Shown in pieces: positions 43,885-52,484 of a stretch of 64,000 nucleotides of DNA. Numbering within the stretch: position 1 is the stretch's first letter; the number at the start of each line of letters is the position of its first letter. The position numbers and the translations under genes are program-made. The notes under the pieces were generated by a model. The model saw only the letters and a list, made by a program, of their open reading frames with translations, made no database searches and was not told the origin of the DNA. Source of the stretch: Aliidiomarina soli (GTDB lineage Bacteria > Pseudomonadota > Gammaproteobacteria > Enterobacterales > Alteromonadaceae); the NCBI RefSeq assembly GCF_003986975.1, contig NZ_PIPO01000004.1:124001-188000 (forward strand), read 5' to 3'.

Positions 43885-44094
43885 ATGTCTAATACTGTAA
43901 CTGGTACTGTTAAATGGTTTAACGAAGCTAAAGGTTTTGGTTTTCTAGAGCAGCAAGGCGGCGCAGATGTGTTTGCACATTTCAGCGCAATCGCTAGCAG
44001 CGGCTTCAAAACTTTGACTGAAGGTCAAGCGGTTGAATTTACTGTTACTCAGGGTCCTAAGGGTCCTCAGGCAGAAAACATCGTAGCTGTGTAA
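43885..44094 (+). CDS. Cold-shock protein, CspA family
   Basis: A 69-residue cold-shock domain protein. RNP1 is KGFGFLEQ near 16-23 and RNP2 is VFAHFSAI near 29-36. It binds single-stranded RNA and DNA and acts as an RNA chaperone. TCAGGA lies upstream of the ATG. The long AT-rich leader fits post-transcriptional control. Confidence 0.95.
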   Translation: MSNTVTGTVKWFNEAKGFGFLEQQGGADVFAHFSAIASSGFKTLTEGQAVEFTVTQGPKGPQAENIVAV

Positions 44095-44100
44095 TTATTC

Positions 44101-44131
44101 GAAGTAGTCGCCGTTCGCGGTAAACTACTTC
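44101..44131 (+). other. 8-bp stem hairpin just after the cold-shock gene
   Basis: GAAGTAGT pairs with ACTACTTC across 15 bases. It is 6 bases after the stop codon and comes before the true terminator, so it may protect the mRNA 3' end. Confidence 0.4.
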
Positions 44132-44151
44132 AATAGATTACGTTGCTAAAA

Positions 44152-44176
44152 GCGCACCTTCGGGTGCGTTTTTTTA
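44152..44176 (+). terminator. Rho-independent terminator after the cold-shock gene
   Basis: CGCACC, TTCG tetraloop, GGTGCG, then seven T. A classic strong terminator. Confidence 0.85.
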
Positions 44177-44270
44177 TGCCTGTCACTTTATTTTGCCCCC
44201 TGAATTCAACTATAGTTTTACCTCTTCCTCATTCTGGAGCCTGCCGCCATGAACAACTAAGCCTGTACAC

Positions 44271-44348
44271 ATGCTTTATGTAACCAGGGTTAGTGGGTTA
44301 GCCTCACTCAGGCTTTACCCCGCCCCGCGTTCACCATCTTTACGGTAA
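44271..44348 (+). CDS. Possible 25-residue leader peptide upstream of the ABC-F gene
   Basis: An open frame, ATG CTT TAT GTA ACC ... CGG TAA, ends 11 bases before the ABC-F start and overlaps its ribosome-binding region. A still smaller frame, ATG AAC AAC TAA, lies at 44250. Leader peptides of this kind control some ABC-F genes through ribosome stalling. No start site sequence is strong, so this is a candidate only. Confidence 0.25.
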   Translation: MLYVTRVSGLASLRLYPAPRSPSLR

Positions 44349-44359
44349 CCGGAGGCGTC

Positions 44360-46003
44360 ATGACAATCAGTGCGCAATCAATTTCTTTGCAATGGAGCGA
44401 CGGCAGCGTTGCTTTCAGCGATATCAATTTTACCTTGTCGCCGGGCTTTCATGCTCTGGTTGGCCGCAACGGCTGTGGCAAATCAAGCTTGTTGCGGGTC
44501 CTGGCGGGCGATGCGGCACCACCAACCTTGTTGCCAACGACGGGCGCGGTACACCGTACTGGCAGCGTGGGTTTTGTCAGTCAGAATGATCAGCCGACAG
44601 ACGCGAGTATTGCGGACTACCTGAACGCGACGCCGTTGTTAGCAGCGCTACAGCGTATTGCGCAGGGTCGCGTTAACGACGCTGACTTTGAGTTGGTCGG
44701 CGACCACTGGACCTACAGCGATGATCTGCGGCAACAGCTGGAGGCACTCAAGTTATGGGACCCGGCCAGTGGCTTTGACAAAAAAGTGAATCAGCTTAGT
44801 GGTGGTGAGCGTACCCGGCTGCGCTTATTTCAGGCTTTTAATCCTGCATTGAATGGGAATCCAGTTAATCTGCTTCTGGATGAGCCGGGTAATCACCTGG
44901 ATACGCAGGGGCGTACCTGGCTACTGCAGCAATGCAAAAAATTTGTGGCTCAGCCGGGTCATTGTTTACTGCTGGTGAGTCACGACCGTAGTTTGCTGGA
45001 CCATGTGGAAAGCGTGAGCGAGCTGACTAGCCTCGGCTTGCAGCGGTTTGAAGGCAACTACAGTGCCTATAGCGAGCTGGCTGGTTTGCAGGCTGCAGCA
45101 GTTGAGCGTCAGTTGCAGGATGCGGTGAAAGACAAGAAGCGGGTGCAGCAAAAACTGCAGCGGACCCGCGAGAAAGCCGAGAAACGCCAGGCCAAAGGCA
45201 AAGCGGACCGCAGCAAAGGCGGCCAGGCCAAAATAATGCTGGATTTTGCGAAAGAGAATTCACAACAAAGCGCGCGGGCACGCTCAACGCAAATGGAGCG
45301 GCAACAGAGCCAGGCGGCCGAGCGCTTAACAGATGCCCGGCAACGTCTTGCGCTGATGCAGGATGTTCAGTTTCAGCTGCCAGGCGAGCGTTCAGGTGCA
45401 CATGAGCCGCGTAAAAGGCGGCTCCTTAGTTGTGAGCAGTTGGTGTTGCCCTATGGGTCGCAGCGGCCAGTTACATTCACGCTGGCGCCCGGTGATAAAG
45501 TTCGACTGCTGGGGCTTAATGGCAGTGGCAAGTCGACCTTACTGAATGTGTTGACGCAACGGCTGAACCCTTTGTCTGGTTCGCTGGCATTGAATACCGG
45601 CGTCCATTTGCTCGATCAGAATTTTTCGCTGGTTGATCCTGCGCGGACGGTGCTGGATAACCTATTGAACTACTCGCCGCAGCCGGGCAAGGTTACGACC
45701 CTGACTACCACGGCCGCCCGCACAGCCTTAGCACAGGCGGGCTTAATGGCGGACGCGGTTGACCGACCCGCGGGTTACCTAAGCGGTGGCGAAACGATGA
45801 AGCTGGCGATGCTGATGGTGACGTTGCAGGCTGAGCCCGGGTTATTGCTTTTCGATGAACCGGATAACCACCTCGACATTCAGGCGCGGCGGCAACTGGC
45901 TCAGGCTATTCGTGGCTACCCCGGGGCGTTGCTCGTGGTCAGTCACGACGACCATTTTGTTGAGGACGCAGGTGTCAGCGAGCACCTGGAGCTGGCGCTC
46001 TAG
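44360..46003 (+). CDS. ABC-F family ATPase
   Basis: A 547-residue soluble protein with two ABC domains and no membrane segment. First domain: Walker A GRNGCGKSS near 35-43, signature LSGGERTRLR near 148, LLLDEPGNHLD near 170. The linker at about 245-330 is long and charged (KDKKRVQQKLQRTREKAEKRQAKG), as in ABC-F ribosome factors. Second domain: GLNGSGKST near 390, LSGGETMKLAM near 473, LLLFDEPDNHLD near 496. ABC-F proteins act on ribosomes; some protect from antibiotics. Which subgroup is unclear. It has a good GGAGG site before the ATG. Confidence 0.88.
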   Translation: MTISAQSISLQWSDGSVAFSDINFTLSPGFHALVGRNGCGKSSLLRVLAGDAAPPTLLPTTGAVHRTGSVGFVSQNDQPTDASIADYLNATPLLAALQRIAQGRVNDADFELVGDHWTYSDDLRQQLEALKLWDPASGFDKKVNQLSGGERTRLRLFQAFNPALNGNPVNLLLDEPGNHLDTQGRTWLLQQCKKFVAQPGHCLLLVSHDRSLLDHVESVSELTSLGLQRFEGNYSAYSELAGLQAAAVERQLQDAVKDKKRVQQKLQRTREKAEKRQAKGKADRSKGGQAKIMLDFAKENSQQSARARSTQMERQQSQAAERLTDARQRLALMQDVQFQLPGERSGAHEPRKRRLLSCEQLVLPYGSQRPVTFTLAPGDKVRLLGLNGSGKSTLLNVLTQRLNPLSGSLALNTGVHLLDQNFSLVDPARTVLDNLLNYSPQPGKVTTLTTTAARTALAQAGLMADAVDRPAGYLSGGETMKLAMLMVTLQAEPGLLLFDEPDNHLDIQARRQLAQAIRGYPGALLVVSHDDHFVEDAGVSEHLELAL

Positions 46004-46007
46004 CCTA

Positions 46008-46655
46008 TTAGCTACCGTTCAGTGCCGACTTAATGCTGTTGGCGAAGGCGACCAGTTTTTCTTTCATGGTTTTCTTCACTTTCACTTCTATAGAGCCCAG
46101 CACTGACCAGCCTTCGATAGAGATGGTCGGTGCCTGACGGCCACCCATTGAGGGCGCACTGTTTTCGCTTGAGCTGATGATGCTGGTGATCCGGCTTGAG
46201 ACATTGACATGCTCCGGCACAAAAATTTCCACCGAGCTGAGAATGTTCGATACCTGAATAACCACATGCTGATGTTCAAACACGGCATCGGTGAGATCCA
46301 GCGTTAGTGAGCCTATGCCGCAGATTAAGTGCAGTTCTTTAGGCACTGTCCACTGGCCGTCGCGTTCATTGCTGCTCAGTATGGACACAATGCGTTCTTC
46401 GGTTCGTTCGCCGGCAGCACGGTAGTTCGGAGTGAACTGACTGTCTTTATAGCGCTCGTATTCGTTGTCTGCTTCCAGTGGCAGGTCAGTAACCAAATCC
46501 ACCAGTGGCTGGTGAGCGTCGGCGTTGCTAGCGTCATCCAGGCGTCGTTCAAAGGCCTCGGCAGAAATGATCCCGTGGCTATAATTTACAATGAGCTTGT
46601 CGATGGTTTCTTCGCGAACCTGCTCGATCGGTCTGTCTTCTAGTTTGACTGGCAT
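46008..46655 (-). CDS. DUF1707 / LiaF-type C-terminal domain protein
   Basis: A 215-residue soluble protein. The N-terminal 50 residues (EETIDKLIVNYSHGIISAEAFERRLDDA) match the SHOCT-like DUF1707 helix pair, and the C-terminal part (VSILSSNERDGQWTVPKELHLICGIGSLTLDL...) matches the cell-wall-active antibiotic response (LiaF) beta-helix domain. In Firmicutes LiaF is a regulator of envelope stress; here the role is unknown. It is convergent with the ABC-F gene, four bases apart. Confidence 0.8.
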   Translation of the reverse strand: MPVKLEDRPIEQVREETIDKLIVNYSHGIISAEAFERRLDDASNADAHQPLVDLVTDLPLEADNEYERYKDSQFTPNYRAAGERTEERIVSILSSNERDGQWTVPKELHLICGIGSLTLDLTDAVFEHQHVVIQVSNILSSVEIFVPEHVNVSSRITSIISSSENSAPSMGGRQAPTISIEGWSVLGSIEVKVKKTMKEKLVAFANSIKSALNGS

Positions 46656-46824
46656 CTCGGTCTCTCATATGCGTGTTGGTTATCCTGAGTATAACCTGCA
46701 AGCAAGAATCGAGCCTCAATGTAACTATCTGATAATTAAGGAATTAAACTCATGCAGCTAGCTCAGCGTTAATAAATTGTACTAACAATTGGTGAAAACA
46801 CCAATTTGCTGGCCAGTTCATTCA

Positions 46825-47250
46825 CTATGCCTGGTTGAGCTTATCGAGCAGCTGCGCGAGGGTCTTAAGTTCGTCCTGGTCCAGTGTCGGGAAGGCGCAC
46901 AGTACTTGTTCGGGCAGGTTGCTAGCTTGGTCAGCCAGAGCTTCGCCTGGTTCCGTCAGGTGCACCACACGCTGGCGTTTGTCGTCTTCGCCGGGGCGCA
47001 CGTCAATCAGATTCTTATCGGTCAGCTTTTTGACCATCAGCGATAAAGTGCCGGCATCAATACGGGTGCGCTCGCTTAATTGGCTGAGGGTTATCTGATC
47101 CTGTTGCCACAAGGCCATCATCACCACATATTGCGGGTATGTCAGCTGCAAGGGCTCGAGCAGAGTGCTATACACCTTGTTGAGATTGTGGTTCGCCATG
47201 TAAATACGATGGCAAAGCTGGTTGTCGAGCAGCAACTGGGGATGGCGCAT
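46825..47250 (-). CDS. ohrR: OhrR, MarR-family organic-peroxide sensor
   Basis: A 141-residue MarR-type repressor, from ATG 47250 with AGGAG six bases upstream; an upstream in-frame TTG at 47274 is rejected. LDNQLCHRIYMANHNL places the peroxide-sensing cysteine at C13, and the wHTH is LTLSQLSERTRIDAGTLSLMVKKL with the wing DDKRQRVVHLT. It represses ohr and lets go on oxidation by organic hydroperoxides. The ohr gene is divergent, 182 bp away. Confidence 0.9.
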   Translation of the reverse strand: MRHPQLLLDNQLCHRIYMANHNLNKVYSTLLEPLQLTYPQYVVMMALWQQDQITLSQLSERTRIDAGTLSLMVKKLTDKNLIDVRPGEDDKRQRVVHLTEPGEALADQASNLPEQVLCAFPTLDQDELKTLAQLLDKLNQA

Positions 47251-47282
47251 ATGAACTCCTTTTAACGATACCAATGAGAATA

Positions 47283-47341
47283 CTTTGCATAAAAAGTATT
47301 TGCAAATTGGAAGATAGCTGCTATATATTTTGTATGCAAAG
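47283..47341. promoter_or_regulatory. Divergent ohrR-ohr operator region
   Basis: CTTTGCATA at 47283-47291 and TATGCAAAG at 47333-47341 are inverted copies, and ATTTGCAAAT at 47298-47307 is a 10-bp palindrome. All share TTTGCA. OhrR sites are AT-rich palindromes, so these are candidate binding sites for both promoters. Confidence 0.5.
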
Positions 47342-47432
47342 CATTTTACTGGCGCTTGTGCCTTACGTTAGTGCCTTACTTTAACGTCGTACTCTAGCGC
47401 CTTACTTCAAGTGAACAACCGAGGAGAACTCT

Positions 47433-47861
47433 ATGAACAAGTTAAAAGAAACCGTATATACAGCGAAAGTCACCAGCAAAGGTGGCCGCACTGGTGAATC
47501 AGCGTCGGATGACGGGCGTTTAAAAGTGTCGTTGTCGACGCCGAAAGAAATGGGCGGTGACGGTGGTCAGGGCACCAACCCTGAGCAGCTGTTCGCGGCG
47601 GGTTATTCGGCCTGCTTTATGGGCGCAATGAAGGCCGTTTCGAGCAAGGTTGGGGTTAAAGTACCAGATGACACCTCAATTGACGCTGAAGTGAAATTTG
47701 GCCCTATCGAGCAAGGCTTTGGCATTGCTGTTGAAATGAATATTTCATTGCCGGGCGTGGATAAAGCCGATGCGGAAAAACTGGTCGAAACCGCGCATCA
47801 GGTATGCCCATACTCAAACGCCACCCGCGGCAATATTGAGGTTAAGCTGAACGTCGCTTAG
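47433..47861 (+). CDS. ohr: Organic hydroperoxide resistance peroxidase
   Basis: A 142-residue Ohr/OsmC-fold enzyme. The catalytic cysteines are C61 (GYSACFMGAM) and C125 (HQVCPYSNATR). It reduces organic hydroperoxides with lipoylated protein as the donor in known cases. GAGGAG precedes the ATG. The end overlaps the convergent LysR gene by four bases. Confidence 0.95.
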   Translation: MNKLKETVYTAKVTSKGGRTGESASDDGRLKVSLSTPKEMGGDGGQGTNPEQLFAAGYSACFMGAMKAVSSKVGVKVPDDTSIDAEVKFGPIEQGFGIAVEMNISLPGVDKADAEKLVETAHQVCPYSNATRGNIEVKLNVA

Positions 47862-48772
47862 TCGTTGTCGGGGTTAGCGTCGAGCGCATCCCAGTAGGGA
47901 GGGTCACCAAAGTAACCGTCGATGAAGTCGATAAAGTGACGTACTTTGCTGGCCACCAACTGGCGGTGCGCATAGACCGCGTATAAAGCAATAGGGCTGG
48001 GCGCCTGCTCAGTCAGTATCACCTTCAACTGACCCAGCTTTATCGCCTCGCTGGCGATAAAGCTGGGTTGTAACACAATCCCGGCCCCAGCGATGGCGGC
48101 GGCAGTCAGTACGTCCCCGTTATTACTTACCAATGGATAATGCTCTTCAGCCGGGCTGCCCGCGGGATTCTGAATCTGGCTGTCATCGGAGTAGGTGTAA
48201 CGCAGGAATCGATGGTCATTCAGCGATTCAATACTATCCGGCTCTCCGTGCTCAGCCAGATACGCTGGCGACGCGCAGTACAGAAGGTGGATGGGTGCAA
48301 TGCGTTTGGCAATCAGTGACGAGCTTTTTAGCCGGCCAATGCGCAAGGCAATATCAAAACCCTCTTCAATAATATCGACTTTCCGATCATTCAGCTGTAA
48401 ATCCACGCTGAGCGCAGGGTTGGCTTGCTGAAAATCGGCCACCACAGGGGCCAGATGGCGGATAGCAAAAGAGACTGGCGCACTGATACGCAAGGTGCCC
48501 CGAGCCTCGCTCTGCAAGTCACTGAGCTGACATTCCATGTCCTCAATATCGTTGAGCACCTGCTGGGCACGTTGGTAATACTGCAAACCCGCTTCGGTCA
48601 GGTGGATGCGCCGCGTGGTGCGGTTCAGCAAACGCACCCCCAGATGGGTTTCCAGTTGGCTAACGTATTTACTTACCAGCTGCGGTGAGATGTTGAGGCG
48701 ATCGGCGGCCTGAGTAAAGGACCCTTCGCTGACGACGCTGGCGAACGTCTGCATGGCCTGGAGTCGGTTCAT
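47858..48772 (-). CDS. LysR-family regulator, divergent from DoxX-dioxygenase genes
   Basis: A 304-residue LysR regulator starting at ATG 48772 (MNRLQAMQTF); an upstream in-frame start at 48790 is less typical. HTH at about 16-45 (FTQAADRLNISPQLVSKYVSQLETHLGVRLLNRTTR), then a substrate-binding domain. It probably controls the DoxX and dioxygenase genes that start 157 bp away on the other strand, an arrangement seen often with this trio. Effector unknown. Confidence 0.88.
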   Translation of the reverse strand: MNRLQAMQTFASVVSEGSFTQAADRLNISPQLVSKYVSQLETHLGVRLLNRTTRRIHLTEAGLQYYQRAQQVLNDIEDMECQLSDLQSEARGTLRISAPVSFAIRHLAPVVADFQQANPALSVDLQLNDRKVDIIEEGFDIALRIGRLKSSSLIAKRIAPIHLLYCASPAYLAEHGEPDSIESLNDHRFLRYTYSDDSQIQNPAGSPAEEHYPLVSNNGDVLTAAAIAGAGIVLQPSFIASEAIKLGQLKVILTEQAPSPIALYAVYAHRQLVASKVRHFIDFIDGYFGDPPYWDALDANPDND

Positions 48773-48929
48773 AAAACAAATCAACCTCAATTATCAATGT
48801 AGTGTTGTTAATAATACAATAAAAAGCATCTTAATCTACCTAATCACCAGGAGTAGAGTATAACTATCGCCAGTCAGGCATATTACTTACCCCATACTTA
48901 CTTTAAAAACGATTGATTAGGAGAGAACA

Positions 48930-49376
48930 ATGAACACACAACGCTTACACAAACTATTCGCCTCGCACGCCGGAACAGCTGCCTTATTGCTGCGGGTTCC
49001 GGTTGGAATAATTCTGGCTGCCCATGGCGCTCAGAAGCTGTTTGGCTGGTTTGGCGGTCATGGGTTAGCTGGTACCGCAGAATGGATGACAAGCATTGGT
49101 CTGCAACCGGGCTTACTGATGGCGTTACTTGCCGGTGGCGCGGAATTCTTTGGCGGCCTGGCCTTGATTCTGGGCTTATTGACTCGCCCTGCGGCATTGG
49201 TATCTGCCGTGACTATGGTGGTGGCAATTTTCAGTGTCCACATCGACAATGGTCTGTTTATGGCAAATGGCGGCTATGAATTTGCGCTGACCTTGCTGGC
49301 AGCAACCGCGGCGTTAACCTTGCAGGGCGGTGGTCGTTTTGCCCTGGATAACGTGATCGCAGGCAAGCTGCAGTAA
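48930..49376 (+). CDS. DoxX family membrane protein
   Basis: A 148-residue protein with four hydrophobic segments: LLLRVPVGIILAAHGAQKLFGWF near 20-42, then LMALLAGGAEFFGGLALILGLL, VSAVTMVVAIFSVHI and FALTLLAATAALTL. HGAQKLFGWF is diagnostic. DoxX-type proteins are inner-membrane proteins linked to redox or thiol stress. A GGAGAG site precedes the ATG. It is followed after 55 bp by the dioxygenase gene. Confidence 0.88.
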   Translation: MNTQRLHKLFASHAGTAALLLRVPVGIILAAHGAQKLFGWFGGHGLAGTAEWMTSIGLQPGLLMALLAGGAEFFGGLALILGLLTRPAALVSAVTMVVAIFSVHIDNGLFMANGGYEFALTLLAATAALTLQGGGRFALDNVIAGKLQ

Positions 49377-49431
49377 AGCTCATACAGCACGGCGTGTAGC
49401 CGTGCTCCTTTTCTCAACCAAGGTGCATGAC

Positions 49432-50286
49432 ATGCAAACGCATACCCGTACTCATACCCAGGGGACGCCCGGTGTTTTGTATATTTCTCATGGTGGTGGC
49501 CCGTTGCCGTTACTGGGTGACCCGGCTCATCGCGAATTGGTAGTGCAACTTAAAGCCATAGCGAACGAACTGGTGAAGCCCTCCGCGATTCTGGTTATCA
49601 GCGCTCACTGGGAAGCCACCGTGGCGACGGTTACCGGCAGTGCTCAGCCTGAGCTACTCTATGACTATTCCGGGTTCCCTGCTCAGTCCTACCAGATCAA
49701 ATACCCTGCCCCCGGCTCCCCGGCGCTGGCAGAACAGCTACAGGCGGCATTACAACAAGCTGGTATGGCGTGCGACCTGGATACCCAACGCGGGCTGGAT
49801 CACGGGGTTTTTGTGCCGCTGAAAATTATGTATCCACAAGCGGACATTCCTGTGGTGCAACTATCACTGCTTAACAGCCTCGACGCGCGCACCCATATTC
49901 AACTGGGGCAGGCCCTGCAGCAGCTGGATCTGGAGAATGTGCTAGTGGTGGGCTCAGGTTTCTCGTTCCATAATATGCGCGCTTTTAATGCTCCGCAGTC
50001 GGATGATAGCAATCGGCGCAATCAGGCGTTCGAGGACTGGCTCAAGTATACCTGTGTCAGCCCTGAGCTGAGTGAAGTGCAGCGACTTGAACGACTGATT
50101 AACTGGGAGTCCGCCCCGGAGGCCCGTTTTTGTCATCCGCGCGAAGAGCATTTGCTGCCGTTGCATGTCTGCTACGGACTTGCCCAGAGGCGGTGTGGGC
50201 ACTATCAGTCAGCCACCGTACTGGGTAAGCAGGCGGGAATGTTCTATTGGCCCGCCGTGGCAGCGACGGGCCTTAGCCAAGGCTAA
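49432..50286 (+). CDS. DODA/YgiD-type extradiol dioxygenase
   Basis: A 284-residue LigB-fold protein from ATG 49432 (AAGGTG upstream; an earlier start at 49402 is unlikely). YISHGGGPLPLLGD gives the first metal-binding His near 21, ISAHWEA the second near 55, and a later HGVFVPLKIMYP the third region. YgiD-like enzymes open catechol rings such as DOPA. The substrate here is unknown. Grouped with DoxX and a LysR regulator, which suggests a response to quinone or phenolic stress. Confidence 0.87.
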   Translation: MQTHTRTHTQGTPGVLYISHGGGPLPLLGDPAHRELVVQLKAIANELVKPSAILVISAHWEATVATVTGSAQPELLYDYSGFPAQSYQIKYPAPGSPALAEQLQAALQQAGMACDLDTQRGLDHGVFVPLKIMYPQADIPVVQLSLLNSLDARTHIQLGQALQQLDLENVLVVGSGFSFHNMRAFNAPQSDDSNRRNQAFEDWLKYTCVSPELSEVQRLERLINWESAPEARFCHPREEHLLPLHVCYGLAQRRCGHYQSATVLGKQAGMFYWPAVAATGLSQG

Positions 50287-51707
50287 CGAACCAAATGCCA
50301 TTCTGTCTGGCGGCCAGCGGCGTAGACTACCCGCTCGCCGTCAAAGTAGGCAGTTTGTTCGAGCATAATCTGAATAGTCTGGTTATCCCATTCTGGTAAT
50401 GGCTGTCGAATATTGCCTTCAATGGCGTACGCGGTGTTGGGGTGCAGCGGCCAGTCACCATTGACGGCGGTAGGGCCCTGATTATCCCACATCTCAATGG
50501 TGGGGCCCGGTGCATGGCCAAACAGGCCGATCGGGTGGGTATAGGTGCTGCTGGTAATGCCCTGACGTTCACTTTCAGCGCGGGTTGCGGCGAGGATGTC
50601 GTTGCCACTGCGACCGCTCACAAATTCACTGGTCAGAATATCTTGCCACTGATTACCAGTCCGCAATGCGGTTTTTAATCCGGCTGGTGCGTCGTTTTCG
50701 TGGTTACGTAAAACATACGCCATCTCCTGCGTATCGGTGCACATCTTCAGGTAACAGATGCCAACGTCGGTATGCAGTACATCACCGCGCTGAATCACAC
50801 CGCGACCGTTACTGCAAAAAGGCATGTCGTCGCTGCATTGGTTGTGCTGGCGCTGAAAAGTGACATAAGGCATGAACCAGGCGGGCAGGTTCAGATCGGC
50901 AAAGCGCTGACGGATATACCAGGCAACATCGTCGGTGGTGGTAGCCCCCGGCGTTATGACCCTGCTGCTAAAGGCTTCGGCGATAACTCCCCGTGCTAAG
51001 CCAACCGCCTGTGCATAGACATCAAGTTCTGCCTGAGTACGGGTTTCCAGCCAGCGCACCGTAAGCTGTTCAGCACTGGTCAGGCGTGGATGGTAAGACT
51101 CAGGCAATGCATCCAGTAAGCGCTGGTGAAGGGCCTTGGTCAGGCCATCAGCTTCCGGCCAGTGGGTCGATACGTTAATCCCAATCTGGGCGGGATCTTT
51201 CTGCTCAATCAGACTTGCCAGTGCCGCCCATTGCTCGTCCAGATCGCCACCCGACCAGGCAGATTCATAAGGGCCGCCAAGCGGGTAGGTATTCACCGAC
51301 AAGCGTTCGATGGTACCGTTTTCTGTCCTGTTAAATACCAGCATGGTGGTGCGGCGGGCAGCGAACGTTGGTTGTGGCACTAAGCTGAAGTAGACCGGAT
51401 CTTCCGCGTATTCGCGGTTAATCACCAGCCACATATCAAGCCCGGCTTGCTCCATTAACGGTGGCAACAATTGCTCCAGGCGTTGGTTCAGGATGGTGTT
51501 TTCCGGCTCAATGCGGTCGCGGAACGGGAGCACTGCGAATTCCTCAGCGGATGCAATGACCCTACCCTGAGTGGCGGGCTCTTGCTGAGCCTGGGCAGGG
51601 GTAAACAGGGTGCTAATGATCAGTATCACCAGCAGAGCAACAACGATGGCGAGGAACGTTAAAACGCCGTGCTTGTAGACGCGCTGATCTTTTTTATTAG
51701 TTTTCAT
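50283..51707 (-). CDS. M24 family metallopeptidase (Xaa-Pro aminopeptidase-like), membrane-anchored
   Basis: A 474-residue protein. Residues about 13-35 form one hydrophobic segment (signal anchor or cleaved signal ending near AQAQ). A pita-bread M24 domain occupies about 235-450, with metal-ligand-like positions in HTDVGICYLK and GLFGHAPGP and the acidic residue in AIEGNIRQPL. It may be a periplasmic dipeptidase. I cannot confirm that all five metal ligands are present. It is convergent with the dioxygenase, overlapping four bases. Confidence 0.78.
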   Translation of the reverse strand: MKTNKKDQRVYKHGVLTFLAIVVALLVILIISTLFTPAQAQQEPATQGRVIASAEEFAVLPFRDRIEPENTILNQRLEQLLPPLMEQAGLDMWLVINREYAEDPVYFSLVPQPTFAARRTTMLVFNRTENGTIERLSVNTYPLGGPYESAWSGGDLDEQWAALASLIEQKDPAQIGINVSTHWPEADGLTKALHQRLLDALPESYHPRLTSAEQLTVRWLETRTQAELDVYAQAVGLARGVIAEAFSSRVITPGATTTDDVAWYIRQRFADLNLPAWFMPYVTFQRQHNQCSDDMPFCSNGRGVIQRGDVLHTDVGICYLKMCTDTQEMAYVLRNHENDAPAGLKTALRTGNQWQDILTSEFVSGRSGNDILAATRAESERQGITSSTYTHPIGLFGHAPGPTIEMWDNQGPTAVNGDWPLHPNTAYAIEGNIRQPLPEWDNQTIQIMLEQTAYFDGERVVYAAGRQTEWHLVR

Positions 51708-51740
51708 AGCCTGTCCTGTGGTTATAAACGGCCAGCGCTG

Positions 51741-51911
51741 TCAGCTTTCTTCCAGCCGCTGAATCTCGCGCCACAGTTGGTCCGCCTGCGCAGACAGCTG
51801 TGAATGAGCGCGAATATCGCCATTGCGTTGTGCCTGCATGGACTTTTCCTGCAATGCAGACAGCTCTTTACGTAATTTACTGGTCGGGTTTTTCTTAAAC
51901 CATCCAAACAT
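51741..51911 (-). CDS. DUF6435 family small protein
   Basis: A 56-residue protein: MFGWFKKNPTSKLRKELSAL then QEKSMQAQRNGDIRAHSQLS, ending in a QLWREIQRLEES helix. The MFGWFKK-P...KA-MQ-QRNGDIR pattern is typical of DUF6435, a small conserved gammaproteobacterial protein that is likely helical and cytoplasmic. Function unknown. It is a short gene 30 bp upstream of the M24 peptidase gene in the same direction; AGAGGT precedes the ATG. Confidence 0.8.
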   Translation of the reverse strand: MFGWFKKNPTSKLRKELSALQEKSMQAQRNGDIRAHSQLSAQADQLWREIQRLEES

Positions 51912-52044
51912 ACAAACCTCTTGGTAGTCTTGGCAACTATTTAATCTCGGTACGTATCTTACGCAGCCGGGTAACGAACAGATCCCTCTAAGCCTGTGAT
52001 AACCTTATCGGGACGTACAAACATCGGCTAAATGGAAGTCAGCA

Positions 52045-52464
52045 ATGAATCGAGTAGTGATAACGGGCGCCTTGAGCCTGCTGGTGACGGCTTGTGCCCA
52101 GGACACAGGGACGAGCGCCGTAACGGATGACGCTGGCGAGGCTCGCGTTGTCGACCAAGCCCTGGTGGCGCAAGGCAAGCGCGAATTTATTCGCTGCGTA
52201 GCCTGCCATTCAATGAACGCCAATGGCCGGGCGATTTCGGGGCCTCATCTGGAAGGGATTATCGGCCGTCAGTTTGGTGATGTCGAAGGCTGGCAGTTTC
52301 CGCAGCATCTTTCCGAGCATGATTTTGTCTGGACAGAATCACGCATGGATAACTGGCTGCAGGACCCGCAAGCCATGGTGGATACCATGTGTCTGCCATT
52401 TACCGGGCTTTCCAGTGAGCAGGCGCGGGCGGCGCTTATTGCTTACATGAAAAACCCGAACTAA
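52045..52464 (+). CDS. Class I cytochrome c lipoprotein
   Basis: A 139-residue protein. A signal with lipobox VTAC (cysteine at residue 17) anchors it to a membrane. The haem-binding site is CVACH near 51-55, followed by a mitochondrial-cytochrome-like region GPHLEGIIGRQFGDVEGWQFP, and the distal methionine is probably in DTMCLPF near 114. It should be a periplasm-facing electron carrier. No partner enzyme is adjacent. Confidence 0.85.
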   Translation: MNRVVITGALSLLVTACAQDTGTSAVTDDAGEARVVDQALVAQGKREFIRCVACHSMNANGRAISGPHLEGIIGRQFGDVEGWQFPQHLSEHDFVWTESRMDNWLQDPQAMVDTMCLPFTGLSSEQARAALIAYMKNPN

Positions 52465-52484
52465 TTAGGCTCTAGCCGAAAACA

